Assembly (NCBI RefSeq): GCF_006443685.1
Contig: NZ_VFYP01000002.1
Span: 124,001 to 188,000, forward strand
DNA: 64,000 nt
DNA from: Rhizobium glycinendophyticum
Lineage (GTDB): Bacteria > Pseudomonadota > Alphaproteobacteria > Rhizobiales > Rhizobiaceae
Direction of reading: 5' to 3'
How positions within the stretch are numbered: the first letter of the stretch is position 1; every line of letters begins with the position of its first letter. Shown in pieces: positions 24,773 through 30,897 of this stretch. Position numbers and translations under genes: made by a program. A model generated the notes under the pieces. That model was not told the origin of the DNA and did not search any database. It saw nothing but the letters and a program-made list of their open reading frames with translations.

Positions 24773-25968
24773 TGAGTATCCGCAAGCGCGAATGGACCAG
24801 CCCCAAAGGCGAGAAGAAATCGGCATGGGTGGTCGACTACTTTGACGCTGGCGGCAACCGCCGGCTGAAGACGTTCAAGCTGAAGAAGGAGGCCGACGCG
24901 TTCGCGGCTTCGGCAAAGGTCGAGATCCGTGACGGGGTCCATGTCGCCGACAGCGCCAGTGTCACAGTCGAGGAAGCGGGTAAACTCTGGCTGAAAAGCG
25001 CACGGGCTGCCAACCGCGAGCGCGCCACGATCGAAGACTATGAGCGGCATCTGCGGATCCACATCACCCCCATCATCGGCGCGACAAAGCTGCCAGGGCT
25101 CTCGATCGCCAAGGTGCGGGCATTCGAGGACAAGCTACGAGAGAGCGGCCGATCGCCGGCCATGGTGAAGAAGGTTCTGGTGAGCCTGGGCGGTCTGCTG
25201 GCTGATGCACAAGAGCGCGGCCTTGTCGCCCGGAACGTGGTTCGGGACATGAAGGGCCGGCGGGGAGCGGGAGAAAAGCGCCAGGACAAGCGCCAAAGAG
25301 GGCGATTGAAGGTCGGTGTCGACATTCCGGCCCGTGATGAGGTGAAGGCACTGATCGGTTCATTACAGGGCCGGTGGAGGCCTCTTTTCCTGACAGCGGC
25401 CTTCTGTGGGCTGAGAGCTTCCGAGCTGCGCGGCCTGCGGTGGCAGGACGTGGATATCGAGCGGAAAGAGATCCGGGTCCACCAGCGCGCCGACCGGTTC
25501 AATGACATCGGCCGGCCGAAGTCGGAGACGAGCGAGCGCACGGTCCCGGCGCCGCCAATGGTCATCAATGCCTTGAAGGAATGGAAACTTGCCTGCCCCA
25601 AGGGTCCGTCCGGCCTCGACCTGGTGTTTCCGAACGGACAGGGCAAGGTCGAGCAATTGAACAACATCCTGCGGCGAGGCCTGCACCCTGCGTGGATCGC
25701 GGCCGGCGTGACGTCGACGAGAGAGGGCGAGGACGGCGCGCTGATCGTGGGCCCGAAATACACCGGCATGCACTGCCTGAGGCACTTCTTCGCCTCCTGG
25801 TGCATCAATCGGAAGGAAGACGGCGGGCTCGGCTTGACGCCGAAGATGGTGCAAGAGCGCATGGGACACTCAACCATAGCGCTCACAATGGACCGCTATT
25901 CGCACCTGTTTCCGAGGAATGATGATGCGGATGAACTGGCTGCAGCCGAGCAAGCCTTTATGGCCTGA
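24772..25968 (+). CDS. int: tyrosine recombinase, element integrase
   Basis: A 398-residue integrase with an N-terminal arm-binding domain (about 1-60), a SAM-like core-binding domain (about 65-165) and a catalytic domain with R215 (GLRASEL), H334 and R337 (HCLRHFF), H366 (RMGHSTI) and nucleophile Y376 (MDRYSHL). All catalytic residues are present. It ends 60 bp before attR. It is coupled to the Arc-type repressor gene, so integration and repression are controlled together. The target is tRNA-Arg(CCT), as the 46-bp repeat shows. Confidence 0.95.
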   Translation: MSIRKREWTSPKGEKKSAWVVDYFDAGGNRRLKTFKLKKEADAFAASAKVEIRDGVHVADSASVTVEEAGKLWLKSARAANRERATIEDYERHLRIHITPIIGATKLPGLSIAKVRAFEDKLRESGRSPAMVKKVLVSLGGLLADAQERGLVARNVVRDMKGRRGAGEKRQDKRQRGRLKVGVDIPARDEVKALIGSLQGRWRPLFLTAAFCGLRASELRGLRWQDVDIERKEIRVHQRADRFNDIGRPKSETSERTVPAPPMVINALKEWKLACPKGPSGLDLVFPNGQGKVEQLNNILRRGLHPAWIAAGVTSTREGEDGALIVGPKYTGMHCLRHFFASWCINRKEDGGLGLTPKMVQERMGHSTIALTMDRYSHLFPRNDDADELAAAEQAFMA

Positions 25969-25970
25969 CT

Positions 25971-25988
25971 GCAACATAGCTGCGACAT
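25971..25988 (+). repeat. candidate integrase arm sites, right end
   Basis: GCAACAT (25971-25977) and GCGACAT (25982-25988) directly after the integrase stop match the pair at the left end of the element. Confidence 0.45.
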
Positions 25989-26028
25989 ATTCAGCCAGAA
26001 CCCATATATCACAGGCTATCGCGGCATC

Positions 26029-26074
26029 TTCCTAATCTGGGGGTCCCGCGTTCGAATCGCGGCGGGATCACCAT
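26029..26074 (+). repeat. attR, 46-bp direct repeat
   Basis: Exact copy of 14854-14899. It holds only the 3' half of tRNA-Arg and is not a functional tRNA gene; it marks the right end of the element. Confidence 0.95.
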
Positions 26075-26198
26075 TGCGTCAGCAAGAAGTTCCCTGTGCG
26101 AATCTGGGGTTGCAATACGTTACCAAAGCGTCAACGATGCAACTGTTCACTCTGGCGCGCCGTTCTGATTAGGCCAGATGATATCGGGAGGGAATGCC

Positions 26199-26432
26199 AT
26201 GGCTTCGACATCCCAGCGGTCAACCGCCGAGAAATCTGTCATCGTGGAACGTGCCGTCACACGGATCAGCGACAATGCGTCCGCTGTGTTGGATGGGCCG
26301 GGCGAAGAAAATGCCACAGCACTGCTGCTGTACCTGGTGGAAAACGGGGTGAGCGACGAGGACGACCTTGTTGAACTCGCACTCTTGGCCAATGGCAAGC
26401 GTTACAATCCAAACGACGGAACGTTCTCCTGA
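26199..26432 (+). CDS. small hypothetical protein
   Basis: A 77-residue protein from ATG 26199 behind GGGAGGG. It is acidic, with Ser/Thr-rich start and a helical middle (ENATALLLYLVENGVSDEDDLVELALLANGKRY). No family recognised. First gene outside the element, convergent with the small membrane protein at 26447. Confidence 0.65.
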   Translation: MASTSQRSTAEKSVIVERAVTRISDNASAVLDGPGEENATALLLYLVENGVSDEDDLVELALLANGKRYNPNDGTFS

Positions 26433-26446
26433 TGCTTATCGTTCCT

Positions 26447-26638
26447 TTACGACCGACCGCCGAGGTGTCGGGTGTCGGCAGCTTCGTCCCGCTCGTAGAG
26501 TTCCCGCGTCGCCATGTCGCTCCGCTTCATTTCGTTCGGTGTGAGGCGTCTTTGCCGCATCAGGCCGTAAACAATCGCGCCGCCCAGGAGTAGTGGGCCG
26601 ATCATAACGGCCACCAGCCACAGAAAATTGCTGATCAT
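26447..26638 (-). CDS. small membrane protein of the stress island
   Basis: A 63-residue protein with one N-terminal membrane helix (about 3-26, FLWLVAVMIGPLLLGGAIVYGLM) and a charged tail with RRLTPNEMKRSDMATRELY. Similar small proteins are widespread in rhizobia, without known function. A candidate EcfG-type promoter lies 43-68 bp upstream. Confidence 0.75.
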   Translation of the reverse strand: MISNFLWLVAVMIGPLLLGGAIVYGLMRQRRLTPNEMKRSDMATRELYERDEAADTRHLGGRS

Positions 26639-26680
26639 AGGGGTTCATCCTTCGCTTCGAGTACTCTCGTTACCCTTGCG

Positions 26681-26706
26681 AACCCGCACCGGTTGCGGAT
26701 GGTTCC
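26681..26706 (-). promoter_or_regulatory. EcfG-type promoter for the small membrane protein
   Basis: Minus strand: GGAAC (26706-26702), 18-bp spacer, GTT (26683-26681). This fits the rhizobial general stress consensus GGAAC-N18/19-TT and gives a leader of about 35 bases. Confidence 0.5.
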
Positions 26707-26712
26707 CGACGA

Positions 26713-26892
26713 TCAGGTCTCCTTGGAAATCTTTTCATCAAGTGCTAACTGCAGATCCTGTGCGAGGTCGAGCAGCCGCTGCGGAACCTGTTCCCGCGCA
26801 AGTTCGGCCATCAGCAGGTCGAGCCTGTCTCGGACGACGCCGCCCGTGCGGTCGCGTCTTACGGGATTGGAGCTTGCCGGGGGATGTGACAT
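26713..26892 (-). CDS. NepR-like anti-sigma factor (candidate)
   Basis: A 59-residue ORF, short enough to be missed. After a basic start, residues about 21-52 (RDRLDLLMAELAREQVPQRL then LLDLAQDLQLAL) match the NepR pattern of two helices joined by a V/P-P-x-R turn. NepR proteins hold EcfG sigma factors inactive until phosphorylated PhyR displaces them. GGAG lies 7 bp before ATG 26892. It follows the 26964 gene on the same strand and lies 1 kb from the EcfG-like gene. PhyR is not in the window. Similarity is by pattern only. Confidence 0.6.
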   Translation of the reverse strand: MSHPPASSNPVRRDRTGGVVRDRLDLLMAELAREQVPQRLLDLAQDLQLALDEKISKET

Positions 26893-26963
26893 TCGGTTCT
26901 CCGCTATGCGTGGCTCGAATTAATTTGTCTGCCAAACCTTTACGTTGTCTAGCCAATTTCAGA

Positions 26964-27323
26964 TCATTGCTCGATACTGTTTTTATTCGTGCCAGATTGG
27001 CGAGCTGCCAGCTCAGGAAATGCCTCCAATAGGTTTTCGCTTTCCCTGTAAACGAGATCCTTGACCTTGAGCACGATGCTCAGGCTATCCGACACGTCGA
27101 TTTGCCCATCATGTGTGACCTCGACGCGATCGCCAGAGCCAAGAACCAGCGTCGCTCGACGCTTGAATCCCTGCTTGATCAACCAGTCGCGTGGTGCCTG
27201 CAGTTCGACCCTGGCAACCAACGTACTGTCCTTCTTCTCGACGGAAACATGATAGGTCATGGGGGACAGACGGTCGCCGATCAGCAACTGTCCCTGCCCG
27301 TCTGCGTTGTCGATATGTGCCAT
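26964..27323 (-). CDS. hypothetical protein under an EcfG-type promoter
   Basis: A 119-residue protein with a beta-rich middle (TYHVSVEKKDSTLVARVEL, RATLVLGSGDRVEVTHDG). No family recognised. ATG 27323 follows AAAGGCAGATC; the open frame upstream crosses the promoter and is rejected. Probably co-transcribed with the NepR-like gene downstream. Confidence 0.65.
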   Translation of the reverse strand: MAHIDNADGQGQLLIGDRLSPMTYHVSVEKKDSTLVARVELQAPRDWLIKQGFKRRATLVLGSGDRVEVTHDGQIDVSDSLSIVLKVKDLVYRESENLLEAFPELAARQSGTNKNSIEQ

Positions 27324-27357
27324 GATCTGCCTTTCGAATTTGGGAAACGTTGAAGCA

Positions 27358-27382
27358 AACCCTGCCTGAGGAGAGAAGTTCC
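27358..27382 (-). promoter_or_regulatory. EcfG-type promoter, leftward
   Basis: Minus strand: GGAAC (27382-27378), 17-bp spacer, GTT (27360-27358), about 35 bp before the 27323 start. Divergent partner of the promoter at 27406. Confidence 0.7.
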
Positions 27383-27405
27383 CATCGAAAAAGCACCGGT
27401 TGGAG

Positions 27406-27430
27406 GGAACTGTCGCCACGACCACACGTT
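27406..27430 (+). promoter_or_regulatory. EcfG-type promoter, rightward
   Basis: GGAAC (27406-27410), 17-bp spacer, GTT (27428-27430, in CGTT), 43 bp before the 27473 start. Matches GGAAC-N18-TT exactly. Confidence 0.7.
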
Positions 27431-27472
27431 GATGTCGCGAATATTCAGGAGCGTTTTAAGCACGAGGCAGCC

Positions 27473-27736
27473 ATGAGCAGCGCAAACCAGACTACGGATC
27501 ACGAGGAGATCCGCCGCTGGATCGAAGAGCGAGAGGGTACGCCGTCACGCGTCAAAGATAGCGGCGAAGGCGGAATTCTTCGCGTCGATTTCGGTGAGCA
27601 GGAGGAGAACCTGGAGCCGATGGAATGGGATGACTTCTTTTCGGTGTTTGAGAAAAGCGACTTGGCATTTCTGCATCAGGACCGGACAGCAGACGGCAAA
27701 CTGAGCCGTTTTTCCAAGTTCGTGAGCCGAAGCTGA
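27473..27736 (+). CDS. stress-associated small acidic protein
   Basis: An 87-residue acidic protein (TTDHEEIRRWIEEREGTPSRV, VDFGEQEENLEPMEWDDFFSVFEKSDLAFLHQ). Homologues are common in rhizobia near stress genes and are sometimes labelled 1,4-alpha-glucan branching enzyme, which is clearly wrong for this size. Function unknown. Start ATG 27473 after GAGG; preceded by an EcfG-type promoter. Confidence 0.75.
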   Translation: MSSANQTTDHEEIRRWIEEREGTPSRVKDSGEGGILRVDFGEQEENLEPMEWDDFFSVFEKSDLAFLHQDRTADGKLSRFSKFVSRS

Positions 27737-27841
27737 CCGCCATGCCTGCCGGTCGTGTCCCCCCCCTCCTGTTTGGTCCGAAGGCCGTGTCAGAAGGTTC
27801 GGTGGGCACTGCGGCGTCCAGTATCATTGGAGGAGTGTGAT

Positions 27842-28372
27842 TTGAACACCCGCACCCGCACACGCAGAGCCGAGCTTGCCGCACATTCCGAGGTCGTGGA
27901 ACTCATTCCGGCGCTGCGGGCCTTTGCGCGAACATTTTGCCCAAAGCCCGAAGAGGCCGACGATCTCGTCCAGGAAACGTTGACCAAGGCGCTCGCCAAT
28001 CTCGACAAATTTGAGCCGGGCACGCGACTGAAATCCTGGCTCTTCACCATTATGCGCAATACCTTCTGTACAAGGTTCAAGAAGAGTAGTCGCGAGACCG
28101 TTGGCCTGCCGGAAGGTGTCAGCGCAAGACTGACGACGGAAGCCACACAGGAATGGACCGTGCAGGCCGATGAAGTTCGCCGTGCGCTGGATCGTCTTCC
28201 AGAACATCACCGCGAAATGCTGGTCTTGATCGTCATGCTGGGTGAGCGTTACGAAGATGCGGCCGAGATTTGCGGCTGCGCTGTCGGGACGGTCAAAAGC
28301 CGACTGAGCCGCGCGCGGCAACAGCTTCGCCGGGAGCTTGGCGAAATGGGCACCGACAGTCCGGTCGGCTGA
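27842..28372 (+). CDS. EcfG-like ECF sigma factor (ECF15 type)
   Basis: A 176-residue sigma-70 family protein with region 2 at about 25-85 (ADDLVQETLTKALANLDKFEPGT, SWLFTIMRNTF) and region 4 at about 112-165 (LPEHHREMLVLI, AAEICGCAVGTVKSRLSRARQQL), very close in pattern to the alphaproteobacterial general stress sigma factor EcfG/RpoE2. The TTG start at 27842 is supported by GGAGGAG just upstream. It overlaps the topoisomerase gene (TGATG). No EcfG-type promoter was found directly in front of it. It may be a paralogue of the main EcfG, which normally sits beside phyR. Confidence 0.85.
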   Translation: MNTRTRTRRAELAAHSEVVELIPALRAFARTFCPKPEEADDLVQETLTKALANLDKFEPGTRLKSWLFTIMRNTFCTRFKKSSRETVGLPEGVSARLTTEATQEWTVQADEVRRALDRLPEHHREMLVLIVMLGERYEDAAEICGCAVGTVKSRLSRARQQLRRELGEMGTDSPVG

Positions 28373-29448
28373 TGCACAAACCTCACGACGAGCAGCCGTT
28401 AAACCCACTTCCCGAAGACCGGGCCGAACTTGAAGAGATCGGCCTCGTCTACACCAGCGACAACATGCCAGGCATAACGCGCCGACGCAGAGGCGGGGGA
28501 TTTTCCTACCATCTTCCGGATGGAACAAGGCTTACGGACGAGACGATTCTCCAGAGGATTCGGCGTTTGGCCCTGCCCCCCGCTTATGACCGGGTCTGGA
28601 TTTCGCTCGAGCCAAGGGGCCACCTCCAGGCGACGGGGCTCGATGCCCGGGGCCGCAAGCAATATCGCTACCACGCGGACTGGGCCTCGTGGCGAAGCAC
28701 CCGCAAGTTTGGTGATCTCGTCACCTTCGGCCATGCCTTGCCTGTCATCCGCCGACGGGTCTTGCGCGACCTCGAAGACCGGACACAAGAGACACCGTTT
28801 CTCTTGTCCGCGCTCGTCAGCCTGCTGGACGTCACCTATATGCGCGTCGGCAACCGCACCTATGTCGAGGAAAACAAGACCTATGGCGCAACGACACTGC
28901 AGAAGCGGCACCTTACCTTCGAACAGGACGGCATCCGCCTGAGCTTCAAAGCCAAAGGGGGCAAGCGTGTACGCCGCAAACTGCGTCATCCCCGCCTGCA
29001 GAAGATTCTTGAGGAAATTGCCGACCTGCCCGGTCGTGATCTGTTTTCCTGGCGAGACCGGGACGGTAGCCTGCACCGGATCGATTCCGGCCGTCTGAAC
29101 GCTTATCTCGCCCAGATCACCGGCCATTCCCTTTCCGCCAAGACCTTTCGCACCTGGGGTGGCAGCGTGGCCGCTTTCGGAGAGGCGTGGAAAATGATGC
29201 AGGCGGATGAGCGTCCGACGATCCGCCGGATGTGCGAAGTGGCTTCCGACCGGCTGCACAACACGCCGACCATCTGTCGGTCGAGTTACGTGCATCCTGC
29301 GATCCTAGCCCTAAGCGACAAGGAAACCGACCTTTCGGCCGTGAAGGCGGTCGTCAGTGCTTCGACGGGTCATGCGCTGATGCGGGCGGACGAAAACCGC
29401 CTCATGGCTTTCCTCGAAGGCGGACCCTTCACCAAGCCCGACGCCTGA
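28372..29448 (+). CDS. DNA topoisomerase IB (poxvirus type)
   Basis: A 358-residue bacterial type IB topoisomerase: N-terminal domain to about 90 (GFSYHLPDGTRLTDETILQR), catalytic domain with KxxR-type residues (GVGN-like MRVGNRTY, FKAKGGKRV) and active-site Tyr306 in SSYVHPAIL. It relaxes supercoils without ATP. ATG 28372 overlaps the sigma factor stop. Co-transcription with an EcfG-like sigma suggests use under stress. Confidence 0.9.
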   Translation: MHKPHDEQPLNPLPEDRAELEEIGLVYTSDNMPGITRRRRGGGFSYHLPDGTRLTDETILQRIRRLALPPAYDRVWISLEPRGHLQATGLDARGRKQYRYHADWASWRSTRKFGDLVTFGHALPVIRRRVLRDLEDRTQETPFLLSALVSLLDVTYMRVGNRTYVEENKTYGATTLQKRHLTFEQDGIRLSFKAKGGKRVRRKLRHPRLQKILEEIADLPGRDLFSWRDRDGSLHRIDSGRLNAYLAQITGHSLSAKTFRTWGGSVAAFGEAWKMMQADERPTIRRMCEVASDRLHNTPTICRSSYVHPAILALSDKETDLSAVKAVVSASTGHALMRADENRLMAFLEGGPFTKPDA

Positions 29449-29454
29449 CGCAGA

Positions 29455-29479
29455 AAGGCCCGGACAAGCCGGGCCTTTT
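29455..29479 (+). terminator. terminator of the sigma factor-topoisomerase operon
   Basis: AAGGCCCGG (29455-29463) and CCGGGCCTT (29469-29477) form a 9-bp stem with 5-base loop ACAAG and a TTTT tail. Its mirror A-run could also serve the leftward DUF892 gene. Confidence 0.85.
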
Positions 29480-29502
29480 GCATCAGGAAGAAGCACCTGA
29501 GA

Positions 29503-30006
29503 TCAGGCGGCCTTCTTCTGGGCAGCGGAGTTGACCGCCTTTTCGGCAAGCTTGGTCAGCGCTTCGTCGGTCTTTGATTCTTCCGAAAGCGTTTCGTCGA
29601 GAAGCTTCACAGCATCGTTGTAGCCGAGCTGCTGCGCCCAGGCGCGAAGCGTACCGTAGCGGCTGATCTCATAGTGTTCGACAGCCTGAGCGGCGGCAAG
29701 CAGACCTGCATCCAGAGCCGGCGAGCCCTTGAATTCTTCCATGATCTCTTCGCCCTCTTCGACGATACCGTCGATGGCGGGGCAGGTCTTGGCGCGGGGA
29801 CGCTTGCCGATGATTTCGAACACCTGCTGCAGGCGCTCGACCTGGCCTTCGGTCTCGTCCTTGTGCTGCTGGAAGGCGGCCTTCAGCTTTTCGTCCTGGG
29901 CGGCACGGGCCATCTTCGGCAGGGCCTTCAGGATTTTGCGCTCGGCATAATAGATGTCCTTCAAGGTCTCGTGAAACAGGTCTTCAAGTGTCTTGGTCGT
30001 AGCCAT
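29503..30006 (-). CDS. ferritin-like DUF892 (YciE/YciF-type) stress protein
   Basis: A 167-residue four-helix ferritin-like protein: TLEDLFHETLKDIYYAERKI, FQQHKDETEGQVERLQQVF, AVEHYEISRYGTLRAWA, LLDETLSEESKTDEALTKL carry the Glu/His ligands of a di-iron centre. Members are stress-induced. It ends in a Lys/Ala tail. ATG 30006 has AGAGGAG; an EcfG-type promoter lies upstream. Confidence 0.9.
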   Translation of the reverse strand: MATTKTLEDLFHETLKDIYYAERKILKALPKMARAAQDEKLKAAFQQHKDETEGQVERLQQVFEIIGKRPRAKTCPAIDGIVEEGEEIMEEFKGSPALDAGLLAAAQAVEHYEISRYGTLRAWAQQLGYNDAVKLLDETLSEESKTDEALTKLAEKAVNSAAQKKAA

Positions 30007-30039
30007 GGGTTTCTCCTCTTGTGGGAATTGCAGCAGCAC

Positions 30040-30065
30040 AACCGGACTCCCGGGCGGTTTGTTCC
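30040..30065 (-). promoter_or_regulatory. EcfG-type promoter for the DUF892 gene
   Basis: Minus strand: GGAAC (30065-30061), 18-bp spacer, GTT (30042-30040), about 34 bp before the start codon. Confidence 0.6.
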
Positions 30066-30088
30066 TGCGTATATTTGTCTGACAGGTC

Positions 30089-30113
30089 GGAACGATAGCC
30101 GCCCTTCTGGGTT
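30089..30113 (+). promoter_or_regulatory. EcfG-type promoter for the BON-domain gene
   Basis: GGAAC (30089-30093), 17-bp spacer, GTT (30111-30113), 48 bp before ATG 30161. Confidence 0.7.
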
Positions 30114-30160
30114 GGCCTGAGGTGACGCTTCGGCGTCCCTCACCGAAAAAGGAGGAAACA

Positions 30161-30892
30161 ATGGCCAATGAATTTGACAACCGAAACGACCGGGAACGTC
30201 GCGGTCCGAGCGGCGACTACGCGCCGGGCGAAAGCGGTTTCGTGCGTGGTTACGGCGAAGACCGGCCGGACGTCGACCGCTACGGCCTGGACCGCCAGCG
30301 CGACTTCGGCTATGACGGCGGCTATGGTGGCTCCGGCTCGCGCTACCCGCGCATGGGTCAGGCCGAACGGCCGCGTGAGACCTACGGATACAATGGCGAC
30401 CCGGCCGACCCGGGCTATGGCGACAATGGCCGCTCGAACCGCTACGCCGATGCTTTTCGCCCCGGTTATGGCGGATCTGCCCAATACCGTGGAGACGGCC
30501 GCGACCGTTATCGCAACTACGGCCGGGACGGCGATCGCAGCTTTTTCGATAAAGCGCGGGACGAAGTCTCTTCCTGGTTCGGTGACAGCGAAGCCAACCA
30601 GCGCCGCGAGACCGACGATCATCGCGGCAAGGGTCCGCGCGGCTACCGACGCTCCGATGCCCGCATTCTCGAAGAGGTCAATGACCGCCTGAGCGACGAC
30701 CCTTCACTCGACGCATCCGACATCGAGGTGAGCGTCGACAGTGGCGAGGTGACGCTGACAGGTCAGGTGACCGACCGCTGGGAAAAGCGCCGTGCGGAAG
30801 ACTGCGCCGATCATGTCTCCGGCGTAACCCATGTGCAGAACAATCTGCGCGTCCGGCTTTCCGGCGAAGGCAGCGTGATGACGCAGGCCTAA
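30161..30892 (+). CDS. BON-domain protein with Gly/Tyr/Arg-rich N-terminus
   Basis: A 243-residue protein. Residues 1-130 are low-complexity, rich in Gly, Tyr, Arg and Asp. A conserved DEVSSWFGD motif lies near 137, and a BON domain fills the C-terminus (about 165-240; ILEEVNDRLSDDPSLDASDIEVSVDSG with VTLTGQV). BON domains bind membranes or phospholipid surfaces; SWFGD-BON proteins occur in rhizobial stress loci. No signal peptide. Strong GGAGG site before ATG 30161 and an EcfG-type promoter upstream. Confidence 0.85.
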   Translation: MANEFDNRNDRERRGPSGDYAPGESGFVRGYGEDRPDVDRYGLDRQRDFGYDGGYGGSGSRYPRMGQAERPRETYGYNGDPADPGYGDNGRSNRYADAFRPGYGGSAQYRGDGRDRYRNYGRDGDRSFFDKARDEVSSWFGDSEANQRRETDDHRGKGPRGYRRSDARILEEVNDRLSDDPSLDASDIEVSVDSGEVTLTGQVTDRWEKRRAEDCADHVSGVTHVQNNLRVRLSGEGSVMTQA

Positions 30893-30897
30893 GGATC

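Larger units (their letters stand above)
14854..26074. mobile_element. 11.2-kb integrated phage-like element (candidate phage satellite)
   Basis: Bounded by a perfect 46-bp direct repeat, the left copy inside tRNA-Arg(CCT). Contents from left: PrtN-like activator, a Cys-rich small protein, head-tail protein, HTH protein, protease-capsid fusion, tail assembly chaperone, tape measure, two small membrane proteins, seven short coupled early genes including replication-initiator-like and excisionase-like proteins, an Arc-type repressor and the integrase. There is no terminase, portal, tail tube, sheath, baseplate, fibre or recognisable lysis gene. All frames are intact. It is either a deletion remnant of a larger prophage or a small element that depends on a helper phage; the 4-bp overlaps and intact regulation favour a functioning unit. 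Confidence 0.9.

Noticed and set aside
26029..26074. A second tRNA-Arg gene
   Set aside because: Only the 3' half is present; there is no acceptor 5' strand or D-arm. It is attR.
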